A DNA stretch of 64,000 bases from Astrocystis sublimbata (lineage: Eukaryota; Ascomycota; Sordariomycetes; Xylariales; Xylariaceae): the NCBI GenBank assembly GCA_022453515.1, contig JAJNNY010000023.1, positions 186,001-250,000 of the forward strand. The letters are read 5' to 3'. This document shows, piece after piece, positions 35,327 to 48,452 of the stretch. Numbering within the stretch: the first letter of the stretch is position 1; each line of letters starts with the position of its first letter. The translations under genes and the position numbers were made by a program. The notes beneath the pieces were generated by a model that was given only the letters and a program-made list of their open reading frames with translations, was not told where the DNA came from and made no database searches.

Positions 35327-38300
35327 ATCTGATCAAACACTCAATTGGCCGACATACCTCTAAACATTTCCTTGCGTCTCGGCGACCAATCCGCGCTCAG
35401 AGCTATCGCCAAAACAAACCGAATTAGATTACATTACACAATCACGAATATGATGGAGATGGCGGCTACCAAAGCCTTCAAACGATAACCCATTTGAAAT
35501 TTCATAACTGGCTAGAGTACTTTGCGGGCGGGCGTTTTGTGCTATATCACGATACAGGAAGGACGGAGCCTCGAGCTAGGTACAGCCGGGCATAAGGAAG
35601 CGAACTCAAATTGAACTTTTTGGCGCTGTTTTAGCATTCGAGGACCAGGGCTCGCTTGCTTGGGATGGGAATCTTCGGCGGGCGTATGCATTAGAGAACT
35701 AAAGAATCAAAACAATTACATGACCAGCTACTACCTGAAATGCAACAATATACCCATGTGCGCACTCTACCTAGGTACGCATGGATAGGACTCGCTGCTT
35801 GTGCATTGCCTCGACATCTGCACGATGGGTTACATGGTTCTACAGAAGTATATCATCACGGGGCTTGGCCCGGGCGAGAGGGGTTTCTAATTTGCTCTTG
35901 AGACAGGACCAAGCTTTACCATTTCTCCCCCATGCGGGGACTAGAGCTTGTCCCGGTTGATGATGATTATATCGAGAGAGTACTTCAAAGTGCGTTCGAG
36001 AACTGCCTATTGGTAGGGGGGCTCGGGGGGTGCATCTGATCCCTGTAGAGGACAAGACTTAGACCAAGCATACCTGTGTAAGTCCCTCGGTCCCCTTGTT
36101 GATAGCGTCTATTCTAAGGAGTACTGCAGTACGTAAGTACCACAGTCTGGGTACCTAGTGCAGCAGGAAGCAAACCACCACGGACTATGGGTTTGTTCTA
36201 TCCGGCTGCGAATGCATCATCACATGATACGCGGCTTTTTGAACTGCTAACCGTACTGGTGCTGCGCTGGTAACGGATCCAGTCTAGTGAGGGGGTCATC
36301 ATCCGCCAGCTCAGCTCCCACCAGATTCCCGCCATGCCCGTCTCCCATCCATCCAGATCCTCAGAGACTTACACGTAGGTACGTACACTACTCGCATGCA
36401 ATCAGCTTTATAAGATTAGCCACCGACTGCTTTCTCGTCTTAGTAGATTAAGTTTGATAGGCTGGCCACGTACTCGTAGATCAGTGAGATGGTAATTCCC
36501 GCATAACGTCAGACGAGGCAGATGCTACCTACCTGTGGTACCTAGTATGAAGCAGGTACCTGTAAGAAACCTCGACAGAGTCGATTGTCACAAGCCAGAT
36601 AATACATACCTGGGCTACATACCTCCAGGCGGTACATACAGGAGTATACGTGAGCACCTGTATCTCGTCACAATTCGCTCCCCACGGATGCGCGTGCGTA
36701 GGTTGCATCGTAGCGGGGAAAGCAACAGGGGGCGCTTGGCAAGAGACTTGGCTTTTGCTTGGCAGATAGGGATAATGATACCTACTCGTGTCGAGTGGTG
36801 TTTTTTGGTCTAAACATATGCCTGCTATTCTGCTATCTGATACACACATACCCACATACAGTAGTAGTCCGCTCTCGTGCCTCCGGCAACAACGGATTGG
36901 TACGCTGCATCATCCTCTTAAGGATGTATGTAGGCCCTATGTATATGGTTCCCACTCACATCTTTCCGCGTACACCAGCCCCATCGAGTAATAAACCTCG
37001 GAGTGGACATCGTCTTCTTTCCCTTTTTCTGATGCGGGAGGAGGAAGGGGAATGTTGATTTGGCCAGATGGTTCTGAGACGGGGCCCTAATGTATGTACG
37101 TGTATGTACGCAGCGCTGGCTGCTTGTCTTGTCGACTACTGCAGAACTACTGCTTCTACTACTGCAATGCACCATGCATGTTTGCGCTACTGTAGAGATT
37201 CGAATCAAGGTTCTGGCAAGGTAAAGGGGGGACCAGTCTCGCCAGTCGAGGCCAGTTTCCCCAGTCTGTTGCTCGTTTGCGCCGTACTCGTGCTGGTGAA
37301 CAAGGCTTTGTTGTTACTTACACGTACAATAAATTACTCACAATGGTTAAATCCGAAATGCTCGCTATTGGCTGATGACTGACCAATGTTCTCTTGCTTC
37401 TCTTCCCTTCTTCCTCATGTAAGCGTTGCACGTCAGCTCCTTGTCCACCTTTCATCCAAAATTAGCAAACTGATGGCACAAAGAAGATAGATACCTAGGT
37501 CGATGTGTCCCATTCGCAAAAAGGCGCAGCACCGGGCGAGGGAGCAGCTTGCGTCATCGCCAGCTGAGGATGTGACATTTACTACCTAGGTACCGAGCCT
37601 ACCTACCCAGGCGTGCTAGGTACCTGACTTGCCTGAGCAGCATCACGCCCATGTAGTCCCAGTTATTATAAGGGTCCCAGTTGATACGGGCACTTAAGTA
37701 ACAAGGAATCGGTTATACGTGAAACCCTACTGGTCGAGGACTAGTAGGTACCTTACGCACCCTCGGCAGCATAGTGGGTTTGGTGGACGCAATCTGACAC
37801 GGAAAATCTGTACAATTCAACGAAAAAGGAAACCAGATGGGATCGCCAGCAGCGTGCGAAAAGCTTAATACAGCCAGCCCAAAGTGAGCCCAAGCGGATT
37901 TCTCCTACCTTAGCCGCCTAGGTAGAAAATAAACGCCGAGTGTCTTTCCCCAAGAAAAATACCAAGAAATACCAAGACACCGCGCGCCCGGAGCCTGTCC
38001 GGGAACTGCAATACGGCATGCATTCAATTTCAATCCTGGAAGACATCAGGCACAGGGCCCGCGGCATTGTGTGCTATTTCGACAGAACGAGCAGGAGATC
38101 GTCTCTACTCAGCCTACTCGTACTTCCCTCTCGGATGCAGATGATAGGTGTGCACCCTCGACACCCAATCCAACGAAGAGACGTCATTAAGGTATCTGTA
38201 AAGTACCGTTGATTGGTGTTTCCGATGCCGAGGTTGCTTTAATGAAGGGAGAGCCACTTGGAACTTATTCTGAAGGAGATGCCTCTTATCCGGGTGGGCT

Positions 38301-41300
38301 CCCAACATTGGTTTCGAGTCCTCTTCATCTTGAGTCTTTGGGATCCTGCACCGACGTCATCGTCATTTGTTCTGATAAGGATCGCTCATACTAGCTGACT
38401 ATGTACCTATAGTAGGTATCTTAGGTATCTACCCTACTCGCTTGAAGCAATTACCTGGCTCCTAGTCAGTTCGGCGTTAACAGGACACTTAACCTTAGCA
38501 GGAACGCGCCCCGGCCCGCCGCATACATACTTAGTTGGTTCTTGGCCTCTGTCTTGGCTCTTTTTCTGGTGCTTTTACAGAAATACCTCGTTGATCAGTG
38601 GGATGCATATCTTACAAGGTCTTCATGTTGGAACGTGCCTAGCGAGCTAGTACTAGGTTGTCTCTTCCCTCTTCCATTGGTGATGAGGTATCGGTATTGA
38701 TCTTAAGCAGTACGTAGTAGGTACCTATGGGGGGGCTCAAAAGACAACAATAATAGAGCAGTGTACTACGTACCTCGCGTACCTACGTAGGCAACAAATG
38801 TGCAGAAGTGCAAGAGAACAAGCTCCCCCCCCCCCCCCCCCAATAACACTCGCTCCTTGGAGATAGATCGGCGGCTAGGCAAGTTACGCAAAGCAATAAT
38901 CTTACATGTACCCTCGGCTTCAACAAGCCAGAGAACAAGCCTCCGGCAGGCTAGGTACATTACGTAGAAATCTGACCTAGGCATGCTGGGGGGCTGGGTT
39001 CGCGATAAAAACAACAGGGGACAAGCAGGCGAGCAGCAAGGGTCCGACAGCCTCTGCTCGTCTGGCAATCCGACAGAGTGGGATCCCCGCGCTCTTAGCA
39101 CGTGCCAAGCTGCCTCTGTTTCACACCTTGATGCTGATGCCGACATTCCTAGCCAGCCGAGCCAGCCAGGTTTGGCCGCCCATCCTTGCTTCCTTCATCA
39201 TCATGGGGTTATGTACCTGCCTCGCCTGCCTCGTCTGCCTCTTGACAGCACCAAACTCGCCAAGGAAAAGCGCCGTGGCGTTGCTCAATGTCGCTGTACT
39301 AGAATCTAGAACACGAGTACTACGCCAAATGTCTGAGACACTCAGCTCGGATACGTATTGACGATGAGTACTAAGGTTGTATGTGGAAGAGCACTGTCCC
39401 TCGATAACGCATGTACCGATTATCCCGGGAGTTTGATCTTCCCCATTGTCGAGTCGAACAAACATCTCTCGCTTCGACTTTCCTAGCTGACCATGTAATA
39501 CAACATTCCTGGTGTACATAGCAGGGAGAACAGAGATTGCGGGATTTACCCTCGCATTGCTAGGTACCTATTCCGTCTGCGTACAGGTATCCCTCTAACA
39601 CAATTCATTGGTATCTTGGGTGATGGTGGTGGCAGGACCGAGAAATCCACGTTGAGGGGTTACCTAATGTTCGTATGTACTTGTTTGCCTGCCGAGCCCT
39701 GCCAACGCAAACTTCCGTCACAAGCACACGAACGGACAGGTGCAGAATCTGCTGCAATGTGTGCTCGCGACATGGATCTAGCGTATGCCGTACCCGGTCT
39801 GAGAAAAACATCTTGCATACGCCACCACAAGGATTGGCAGACCATGGTCGGGGATTTTAGAGAAAGAAAGAAAATGCCTCAACCTCAATGGCTTTGTTAC
39901 GGATCCTGGCTCTGACTTTCCTGTGCAGCCAGCCAGCCATCCAGCCAGCCGTAATATTGGCTAGCCCCCATGGCGTTCCTGTTCTCAATGTGAGTGTGTG
40001 CTGTTTGTTGTTACCGCTGATAGCCGTGACGAGCATAAAAGCATATCATCGGGAGATGTGAAGCTGACAACTTTGTGATTTTTAGTATTGCTCTACCTAC
40101 GGGTCTGTGTTTGTATGAAATGTCTATTTTATTGATGTGTTTAATCTGGCAGAGTCGAATAGCTTACATTGACGAGCTTGGGTAGGAACTAGGTACCAAT
40201 ATAATAATGGTAGCTTTCCGAGATTTATAAATTCTTGATAACCTGGGTGATTGTTTTCGGAGACCGATCCGAGCTCATTGTTACACGCTGCCTGCTGGCC
40301 AGCGTCAAATACGGCATAACATAAAGCGATCAGATTGTCTGGGCCTTGGATTCTTGCGGAAAACGTTCGATCTGATAGCTTAGGAAAGAGCCGAAGATCC
40401 ATGGTTTGAGTCCATCTCAGGTGGAATTGTTTCAACTTATGGGAGATTATACTAACAAACCGCATCAAAGGTACGTGTCTTTGAACGGTTATATGTACCT
40501 AGCTACGTTTCCCTGTTGCTAAATACTGTGCACTACGTTGGGTCTAAGTTGCAAGATGGTGGAAGTGTTGTCCATCTCATGTCTGTTAAGTCCCTACCTC
40601 ACTGCACGCGCTGTATACTCCTGAAATAAGTTATCAGATGCGCTAAGCACCTGGGCAGCTGTAGCACTTGTTTCGAGACGGCTTTGTTACGGCGTAAGCG
40701 CATCCGGCTGCATGCCCGGCTGCAAGTCAATATTGTCTACACCGCTTTCTGTGATTGATCATAGCAGATGCTAGTTTCAGATCATTCTATGGTTCTGGTA
40801 AGTCAATCATATCTCGTCGCTACAAGATGATACTTTGATTTTACTCTGACGGCACATTGTTATCCTATCCACCCCCCAATACCAACACGACGCATCTTGG
40901 CCTACATCGGTGGCAACGGCATTCCGAAAACTAGGACAGCCAAGACCTCTCGCAATTAGCCAAGGGAGTACCACACAGTCTTGGCAGCTAGGAACTTGGC
41001 TGCGGTGTACACATTCGACTTCAGCCCGGCGGTTATGGACAACTCGACAAGGCAAACACTAGTAGAAGGAAAAGAGGAGCATGACCGGGTGATCGACGTG
41101 CACTGCCGAGGGCAGGCAAGGCCGGTCAGGCCCCTCGGGCCCTTCACACGTGTTGGACTCTCCGATCGAGCAGCCAGAAAGCAGCAACCAGACCCTGAAA
41201 GGATCAATCTGCCGGCAGGACATACAAGGCTCTTGGCAGTCCTCCATTGGCATCCGGGGGCTCCTATTTTGACCTTGCCTTGTCTGAATTGGTCGTCTCT

Positions 41301-41549
41301 CTGTGCGTGCCTTTTGAGGTGATCCTCCTCTGACGAATGGTTCCTCGAGATAGTTGGAAGAGGTCAAGTTTTCAAACTTCTCCATGCTAACTGATTTGGC
41401 ATTGACATGGCGTTTCCAGCTAGATTCGACATGATGCTGCCTCAACAATCGAAGATAGGGGTTACTCACCGTTGAGTTGGACGAAGAACCAACAATCCTG
41501 GCCAACTACACAACGTACTTTGAGCCACAGTCACTTGGCCGTTCTATGT
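35327..41549. other. Gene-poor region
   Basis: About 6.2 kb without a gene I can support. It contains two exact TACCTAGGTA palindromes (35768-35777, 37583-37592), many half-sites, a 17-C homopolymer and CCAGC repeats near 39,925-39,950. A minus-strand frame at 40468-40124 (114 codons) looks mildly protein-like (LKQFHLRW, NLIALCYAVFDAG) and could be a relic exon, but has no identifiable family. Confidence 0.45.
38825..38841. repeat. 17-nt poly-C homopolymer
   Basis: A run of 17 consecutive C residues in intergenic DNA. It is exceptional in the window, prone to length errors in sequencing, and on the other strand a G-run able to form four-stranded structures. Confidence 0.9.
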
Positions 41550-42425
41550 CTAATCATCGGTTTCTTCAATTTTAACGATCCGTTCACAGTTCCCAACCAA
41601 TTCTACCATCTTCTCCCAGTCAAGCTGAATCCAATCTGGAGCTCCGCGTATTGTGGCAAGACCGTTAGCATCTACAGTTTCAGTAGAGGGTCTCCCGTTG
41701 TTTGTTAATGTGAGGTCACGATGGAATGGACAATAGACAGGCCAGTGGGCTTTCCAAACAAACAGCCCAACATGTTGCAAATCTGGATCGGCTAACAAAC
41801 TGCAGGCATCGACATACGTTAGTCACGATTTCTAGGTTCCCTCTGGTATACTTTCTAACATATTGAGAAAATAGATAGGCGAGAGGACTGATCGGATCGA
41901 GGACGTTCTTTCCACATACCTCAAGAGGGCCTGAAATGGCAACCTGGCCATCATATTGATGTCGGGACCGGACGTACCAGGGTGCAAATTAGGTTGACCC
42001 AGACATATTTTGAGATTTCGTAAGCTGCCAGATAGGATCATATCTGCAATAGCGGGCGCTAGGATATTTTCAAACTCGCCCCCAACGCGAGTCAAATACA
42101 GCGAAAGAGAATGGACCCTGCGCCGAGCGTCTTCTCCCTGGAGGCTGAGGAAGCCGCCCGGGTTGGTGAGGTGTGCCGGCAAACGATGACTTTGGCAATT
42201 CAGCGTGAAGCGATTCTGGCCGTAAAATATGGCGGATGCCTCTTGATACATTTGTATGCTGACGAGAAAGGTATGCAGAACCGTCACCCTACCCAGTGGT
42301 GTGCGGCCAAACAAAGTGCAGTTATGAAGGAAGACGCCATCGTTTGAGATCATCAAATAAGACAAGATACTGGTTCGTAGCTCCGCAGGCAGATCGAAGA
42401 AACGAAAATGTGAAGTCGATGACAT
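41550..42425 (-). CDS. F-box-like domain protein, two exons
   Basis: Exons 42425-41920 and 41799-41550 give 251 residues. The start MSSTSHFRFFDLPAELRTSI is the F-box-like opening common to a large family of filamentous-fungal proteins; MYQEASAIFYGQNRFTL and RRRVHSLSLYLTRVGGEFE follow as in that family. The 120-nt intron has a GTATGT donor, a GACTAAC branch and a CTGCAG acceptor. Splicing joins PFQALLS to LLADPDLQHVGLFVWKAHW, restoring a continuous conserved segment. An in-frame ATG further upstream (42608) adds a leader without family resemblance. The likely role is substrate recognition, but no target can be inferred. Confidence 0.8.
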
Positions 42426-43473
42426 CTTAGGACCCTTCCTTGGCTTTCTAACGATGACAGGCAGAGTAATGGCACAGCAGTAACGACGTAAATGACCAAG
42501 TTGTAAGCGGGAAAACTGCATGAGAGTGCGAGCAACGAGGTTGGTGTAGTGGGATGTGCTGCCTCGACCGACCGTTGTTGACCGTCTTGGGAGTGCTTCA
42601 GAACGCAAACCCTTGAGCTGAGCTCTGGCAGTAATTCTGACCGTGTAGTCAGTCGTTCGTATTAGTCGAGTGAGAAACCGAGTCTGTAGATCCGTGCTTC
42701 TCAGTCCACAATGATCGGCCTAGGTAGGTACCTAGGTAGTGATGTCAACTTTTGAGGGTCGGGAGAGAGTGTAGCCTTGAGGAGTGAATCAGAATAGCGC
42801 CGGTAATTATTAAGTGTGGTTGAGCAGTAGCATTACATCGAAGATCCAAGCCAGGGCATCCTTCGTACCGTCGTGGAGTTTCATTGTTGTCTGTCACAGA
42901 CCCAGACTGCCTCCTCACACGATGAACCGTTCTTACGAGTAGAATCGGGGGTGGTATGGTGTCGTCGCGTCCTCTATGATATGCAGCGGCTGAGGTACTT
43001 GCCCCAAAGACCCGGGAGCTTCCAGGCTGGAGCTGGGGCGGGACTAGGCGGGCACCTATATAGGCACCTGCAACTGCACCTCACGGCTCACCTGTGTGGG
43101 CAGGGCAGTGGTGTTGCCTATTGCTGTACATGCATCTATGCACTAGTCGAGTCGGATAAGTGATTGGAAGGTAACGGGAGGTACCTCCCGCCTACCTGGT
43201 ATCCACCTGCAGGTAATGATGTACCTACCTGAGGTCCCTGCAGGGGAAGCTCCAAAGCCAACCTTAGCTTCAACAGCGAAGAAACGAAGCTTGGTGGAAG
43301 ACGGTGTCAGTTCGTCGCGAATCTGCGACTCTGCGATTGCACAGTATCTAGGTACACCCGACTCTTTCGCTCTTCTCCACGCCACCTACCTCGCCTACCA
43401 ACCTACATAGTTGATCATACCTGGCTCGCCTGGCAACGCGCGGTGAGATGCAGCACGGGGATCGACATTCGCA
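42426..43473. other. Divergent intergenic region, F-box-like gene / CFT1
   Basis: Holds one exact TACCTAGGTA (42729-42738) and a run of GGTACCTCCC / GCCTACCTGG half-sites at 43,165-43,245. It serves as promoter for both genes. No gene seen. Confidence 0.5.
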
Positions 43474-43495
43474 ATGCAGTGCTACACCGAGTTGA
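43448..43495 (+). promoter_or_regulatory. Out-of-frame uORF overlapping the CFT1 start
   Basis: An ATG at 43448 opens a 15-codon frame that ends in TGA at 43493-43495, past the CFT1 ATG at 43474. If the transcript includes it, it would reduce initiation at CFT1. Confidence 0.45.
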
Positions 43496-46400
43496 CGCCT
43501 CCCACGGCCGTCACGCACTCCCTGAGCCTGCCCTTCCTCTCGCCCCAGAGCAGCAACCTCGTCGTCGCGCGCGCCTCTCTGCTCCAGATCTTCACCACCA
43601 AGTCCGTCTCCGCCGAGCTCGACAATGCCCTGAACCCCCAGAATCCCCAGCACCCCCAGCCGCAGTCCTCCGCCGCCGACCAGCCCTACGACACCCGCAT
43701 CAACGACGATGACGGGCTCGAGGCCTCCTTCCTCGCCGCCGACACCGCCCTCGTCCGATCCGACCGCTCGCACTACACCAAGCTCGTGCTCGTCGCTGAG
43801 TTCCCCCTCGCCGGCACCGTCACCGGCCTTGCGCGCATCAAGTCGCCGCTGACAGCCTCCGCCGGCGATGCTCTGCTGCTCGCTTTCAAGGATGCCAAGA
43901 TGAGCTTGGTTGGATGGGACCCTGTCAAGCGCTCGATTCATACCGTCTCCATCCACTACTACGAGCAGGAGGACCTGCAGGCTTGTCCTTGGTCTGCGCC
44001 GCTGGGCAGTTATGTCAACTACTTGACCGCGGACCCGGGCAGTAGGTGTGCTGCGCTGAAGTTCGGGTTGCGCAACCTGGCCATCGTCCAGTTCACTTCC
44101 ATCGCCGAGGATGTAGACATGCAGGATTGGGACGAGGAGCTCGATGGCCCTCGCCCGACACAAGAGCCGTCCGCCGCTGTCACAAATGGAACTAGCGACA
44201 GTAAAAAAACACCAACTTCGTTTGTCCTTTGTCTGCCCCATCTTGACTCTAGTCTCATACATCCTGTGCATATTGCCTTCCTACATGAGTACAGAGAGCC
44301 GACCTTTGGCATACTCTCTTCTACCTCTGCTCCCTCTGCAGCCCTGGGCCGGAAAGACCAGCTTTCGTACATGGTCTTCACCCTCGACCTTGAACAGAAG
44401 GCATCCACCACGATACTGTCGGTTACTGGGCTCCCCCAGGACCTGTACAGGGTCCTTGCCCTGCCCACGCCGGTGGGAGGTGCTCTGTTGATTGGGGCGA
44501 ACGAACTGATCCATATCGACCAATCCGGGAAAACTCATGGCGTCGGTGTCAACCCCTTTTCGAAGCAGGCCACCTCCTTCAGCTTAATCGACCAATCCGA
44601 CCTCGGTCTCAAGCTGGAGGACTGTCAGATCGACATCATTTCCGCCGAAAATGGAGAACTACTCATGGTTCTCAACGACGGCCGCATGGCGCTTGTCACT
44701 TTCAGAATTGATGGCCGTACAGTGTCGGGCCTCAGCGTCCAATTGATTGCGCCTGATTGTGGCGGGGGGATCGTTCCAACACGAGCATCAACCCTTAGTA
44801 GGCTGGGCCGCACATCGTTGTTCGTAGGGAGCGAGGAGTCTGACTCTCTAGTCATTGGTTGGACGCGGAAACAGAGCCAGTCAACTAAGCGAAGGCATCG
44901 ACTACACGATGCATCACTTGGTCTCGACATGGATGAGGAAGACTTAGAGGACCTGGACGACGACGACGACTTGTACGGCGAGGAAGTTGCACCCACCAAA
45001 CAATCCCCGAATGCGTTAAATAGTGATGGCGGGCGATCGGGCGAACTTGTCTTTCGCCTCCACGACTCCCTCGTCAGCATCGCTCCAATACGCGATTTCG
45101 CTCTCGGAAAAGTTCCATGCAGCAGCACCAACGAGGAGCCATCTAATCAAGAAGGCGTATCAAGTGACCTTAGTCTTGTCTGCGCTATAGGAAAGGGGGC
45201 CTCCGGCTCACTGGCAATAATGAATAGAGCTATACAACCAGGCGTTATAGGACGTTTCGAGTTCCCCGAAGCCAGGGGCTTTTGGACAGTGGCCGTCCAG
45301 AAACCTATACCGAAATCATTACAGGGTGATCGGGGCACCAACTCCTTAGGCGCAGACTATGACGCTTCAACGCAATACGATAGATTCATGATTGTATCGA
45401 AAGTGGACTTGGACGGCTATGAAACATCAGACGCCTATGCTTTAACCGGGGCGGGATTTGAGGCGTTGAGTGGCACAGAATTTGACCCAGCTGCCGGCTT
45501 TACTGTTGAGGCTGGAACAATGGGCCATCACAGGAGGATTATCCAGGTCCTCAAGACGGCCGTGCAGTGCTACGACGGAGGTGAGAAAAAGAACCTTATT
45601 ACACTTGCTTCTGGATTCTGCTAATGAAGCTTGGCAGATTTTGGCCTCAGCCAGATAGTCCCCATGTTAGACGAAGACACCGGAGCAGAGCCCAGAGTCG
45701 AATATGCTAGCATTGTTGACCCTTACATCATGCTTATAAGAGATGACGCCAGCGTGTTCATAGCGAAGATGGACAACAATCTAGAACTCGAGGAATTAGA
45801 AAAGGAGGACAGCACGTTGAATTCCAAGAAATGGACAACCGGCTGTCTATACGAAGACAGATCTGGCGTCTTCGTGACACCCCCACATGACAAGGGCGCA
45901 ACGCATGGGGATAACATCATCATGTTCCTGCTTAGCAAGACTGGTGCTCTATATGTACGTCTGGCCTATCACTTATTATGAGAAAATTCTGATATCGTTG
46001 AAGATTTACGATGTGTGTAACCTCACCACACCGATATACGTTGCCGAGGGGCTGTCATATTTGCCTCCTATCCTTTCTGCGGACTATGCGGCTAGGCGTG
46101 GGGCGTCCCGAGAATCTCTCAAAGAAATTCTGATAGCTGACCTTGGAGACAACATATCTACCTATCCGTATCTCGTTGTAAGTTATCCTCCTATCTTTCC
46201 ACCTACCAGACACTCACCGTCACAGACACGAAGCAATCAACACGATGTTACCGTATATGAACCCTTTCGATCTAGTTTGGCCCCAACCGTAGAACTATCT
46301 CAGTCCCTTCATTTCCTCAAGTTACCGAACTCTACTATTGCGAAGAGCACAACTACGACGACAGAGGACGACGTCGAAGAACAAAGGGCATACCCGATGC

Positions 46401-48059
46401 GACGATGTGATGATATTGCTGGCTACAAGACCATTTTCTTACCCGGGGATTCCCCACATTTTATTCTCAAATCTGCTAAAACCCTCCCAAAGGTCATCGA
46501 GCTTCATGGGAGTGGCGTACGAGGCATGAGCTCGTTTCATACCGAAGGCTGTGAGCGAGGTTTCATTTATGCAGATTCCCAAGGCGTCGCGCGTGTTTGC
46601 CAGATACCGGCGAGCCCTACTACTTCGTATGCGGAGATCGGTATGCCTCTTCGAAAACTCCCCCTGAATGTCGACATCCATTCTATCACATTTCATCCGA
46701 CCTCCAACACGTTTGTTATTGGCTGCGATACATTGGACCCCTTTGAGCTACCCAAAGATGACGACTATCATAAGGAATGGCATTTAGAAAAGGACCTCCC
46801 GATCAAGCCTTTGGTTCAGCATGGACTTATAAAACTTGTTAACCCCAAGACGTGGACCCTCATTGACACAGTTGAAATGGAGCCTTTTGAAACAGTTATG
46901 TGTGTTGAAACCCTACACCTGGAGGTATCTGAGGCCACGAATGAGCGAAAACATCTAGTTGTTGTTGGGACCGCCATATCTCGTGGAGAAGATCTGCCAA
47001 TCAAGGGACGAATCCTTGTGTACGACGTTGTGATCGTGATACCTGAGCCCAATAGGCCGGAGACGGACAAGAGGCTCAAACTGATCGCAAAGGAAGATAT
47101 ACCGCGTGGTGCGGTCACAGCTCTGTCCGAAATCGGGACTCAAGGGCTTATGTTGGTTGCCCAAGGGCAGAAGTGCATGGTGCGTGGCCTTAAGGAGGAT
47201 GGATCTTTGCTGCCTGTGGCCTTTATGGATATGAGCTGCTATGTCACAACGGTTCGCGAACTTAAGGGGACCGGCCTGTGTCTCATGGGCGATGCCGTCA
47301 AAGGCGTTTGGTTTACTGGCTATACCGAGGAGCCCTATAAGATGATACTATTCGGGAAGAGTTCGCCGAAGCTGGAGGTTCTCGCTGTCGACTTTTTGCC
47401 AGACGGGAATGATCTTTCCATCGTAGCCTGCGATTCCGATGGTGGCATTCATGTCCTCCAATTCGATCCAGAACGTAAGTTGATGATCCCCTGGCAGTGG
47501 CAACTCGAGTGTCCAGCACTAACAAACAGTAGATCCCAAATCCCTCCAAGGCCATCTACTGCTACACCGAACAACCTTCTCCACCGGTGCACATATACCA
47601 ACTCGCAGTATGCTCCTACCACGCTCGTTACCAGCTACATCCGACTACATTTCCCAATACCAGGTGAATGGAAACTCGCCCACTCCATCAAGCCCATCGC
47701 ATATCCTGTTCAGCTCGCTCACTGGCGTCCTCGCCACACTCGCACCGTTGTCTGAGCCGCAGTACCGCCGCCTATCGTTCTTGTCTTCACAGCTGTTATC
47801 ATCGGTGCAGCATCATGCGGGACAAAACCCCAAGGCCTACCGAGCTCCAGTGTCGACAGGGGCTGTAGGACGGTTCCCGCCCGGTGTGGACGCCGGCATG
47901 GGACGCAACATAATCGACGGCGCGGTTCTATCACGGTGGAACGAGCTGAACGCCGGTAGAAAAGCCGAGATCGCGGGACGGGTCGGGTTTACTGGCGTGG
48001 ATGAGATGCGCGAGGTGCTGAGAGAGGTGCTTGGAATGAATGGATTGGAATATCTCTAG
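43474..48059 (+). CDS. CFT1: Cleavage and polyadenylation factor subunit Cft1 (CPSF-A/CPSF160)
   Basis: Five exons (43474-45580, 45638-45954, 46004-46177, 46226-47474, 47533-48059) give 1,457 residues, the expected size. Cft1 is the large beta-propeller scaffold of the mRNA 3'-end cleavage and polyadenylation complex. Signatures: MQCYTELTPPTAVTHSLSL at the start, LVVARASLLQIF, an acidic loop (DMDEEDLEDLDDDDDLYGEE), IVDPYIMLIRDDAS, and the CPSF-A C-terminal region with FDPEHPKSLQGHLLLHRTTF and LFSSLTGVLATLAPLSE. Intron 3 (48 nt, GTAAGT..CACAG) is a multiple of three and stop-free, so it looks coding if unspliced. Intron 4 removal restores the SLQGHLLLHR motif. The gene is convergent with the Pal1-family gene. 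Confidence 0.94.
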
Positions 48060-48452
48060 TTGCATATTATGGCTTAACGTGCCTATATTTACGTCATTCA
48101 GGCCCCAAGTACGAGAGTGAAGGAACGCCGAGGCTAGAAAAGCAGGTCTTTAGGAGGATTTAGAGAGGGCCAAGAGTGGCTACGTGATCGAAAAGTAAAT
48201 AGAATTCCCGCTGTATGATACTAGAATTCCACATGGCAATATCCGGGCATGTTGGCAGGATGGACTCATGGCACGTTCCAAATTTAAATATGGCAGGGTC
48301 TTATTAAGCCCGTCGGAAACAATTATGTCAGCCTTGATCAATCAGTTCCCGCTCAGAACCAGAACCAGACCTGAAACGCCAGTGTGTACACAAAAAAGAA
48401 ACGCCGGATACAAAAAGTGCATGGTATCATCATCTCATCTCATAACCTAGCT
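48060..48452. other. Convergent intergenic region CFT1 / Pal1-family gene
   Basis: 393 nt between two stop codons, AT-rich, holding both 3' UTRs. No gene seen. Confidence 0.5.

Noticed and set aside
43348..44271. 307-codon frame antisense to the CFT1 5' end
   Set aside because: Lies over the GC-rich first exon of CFT1; Arg/Gly-rich with no family resemblance.
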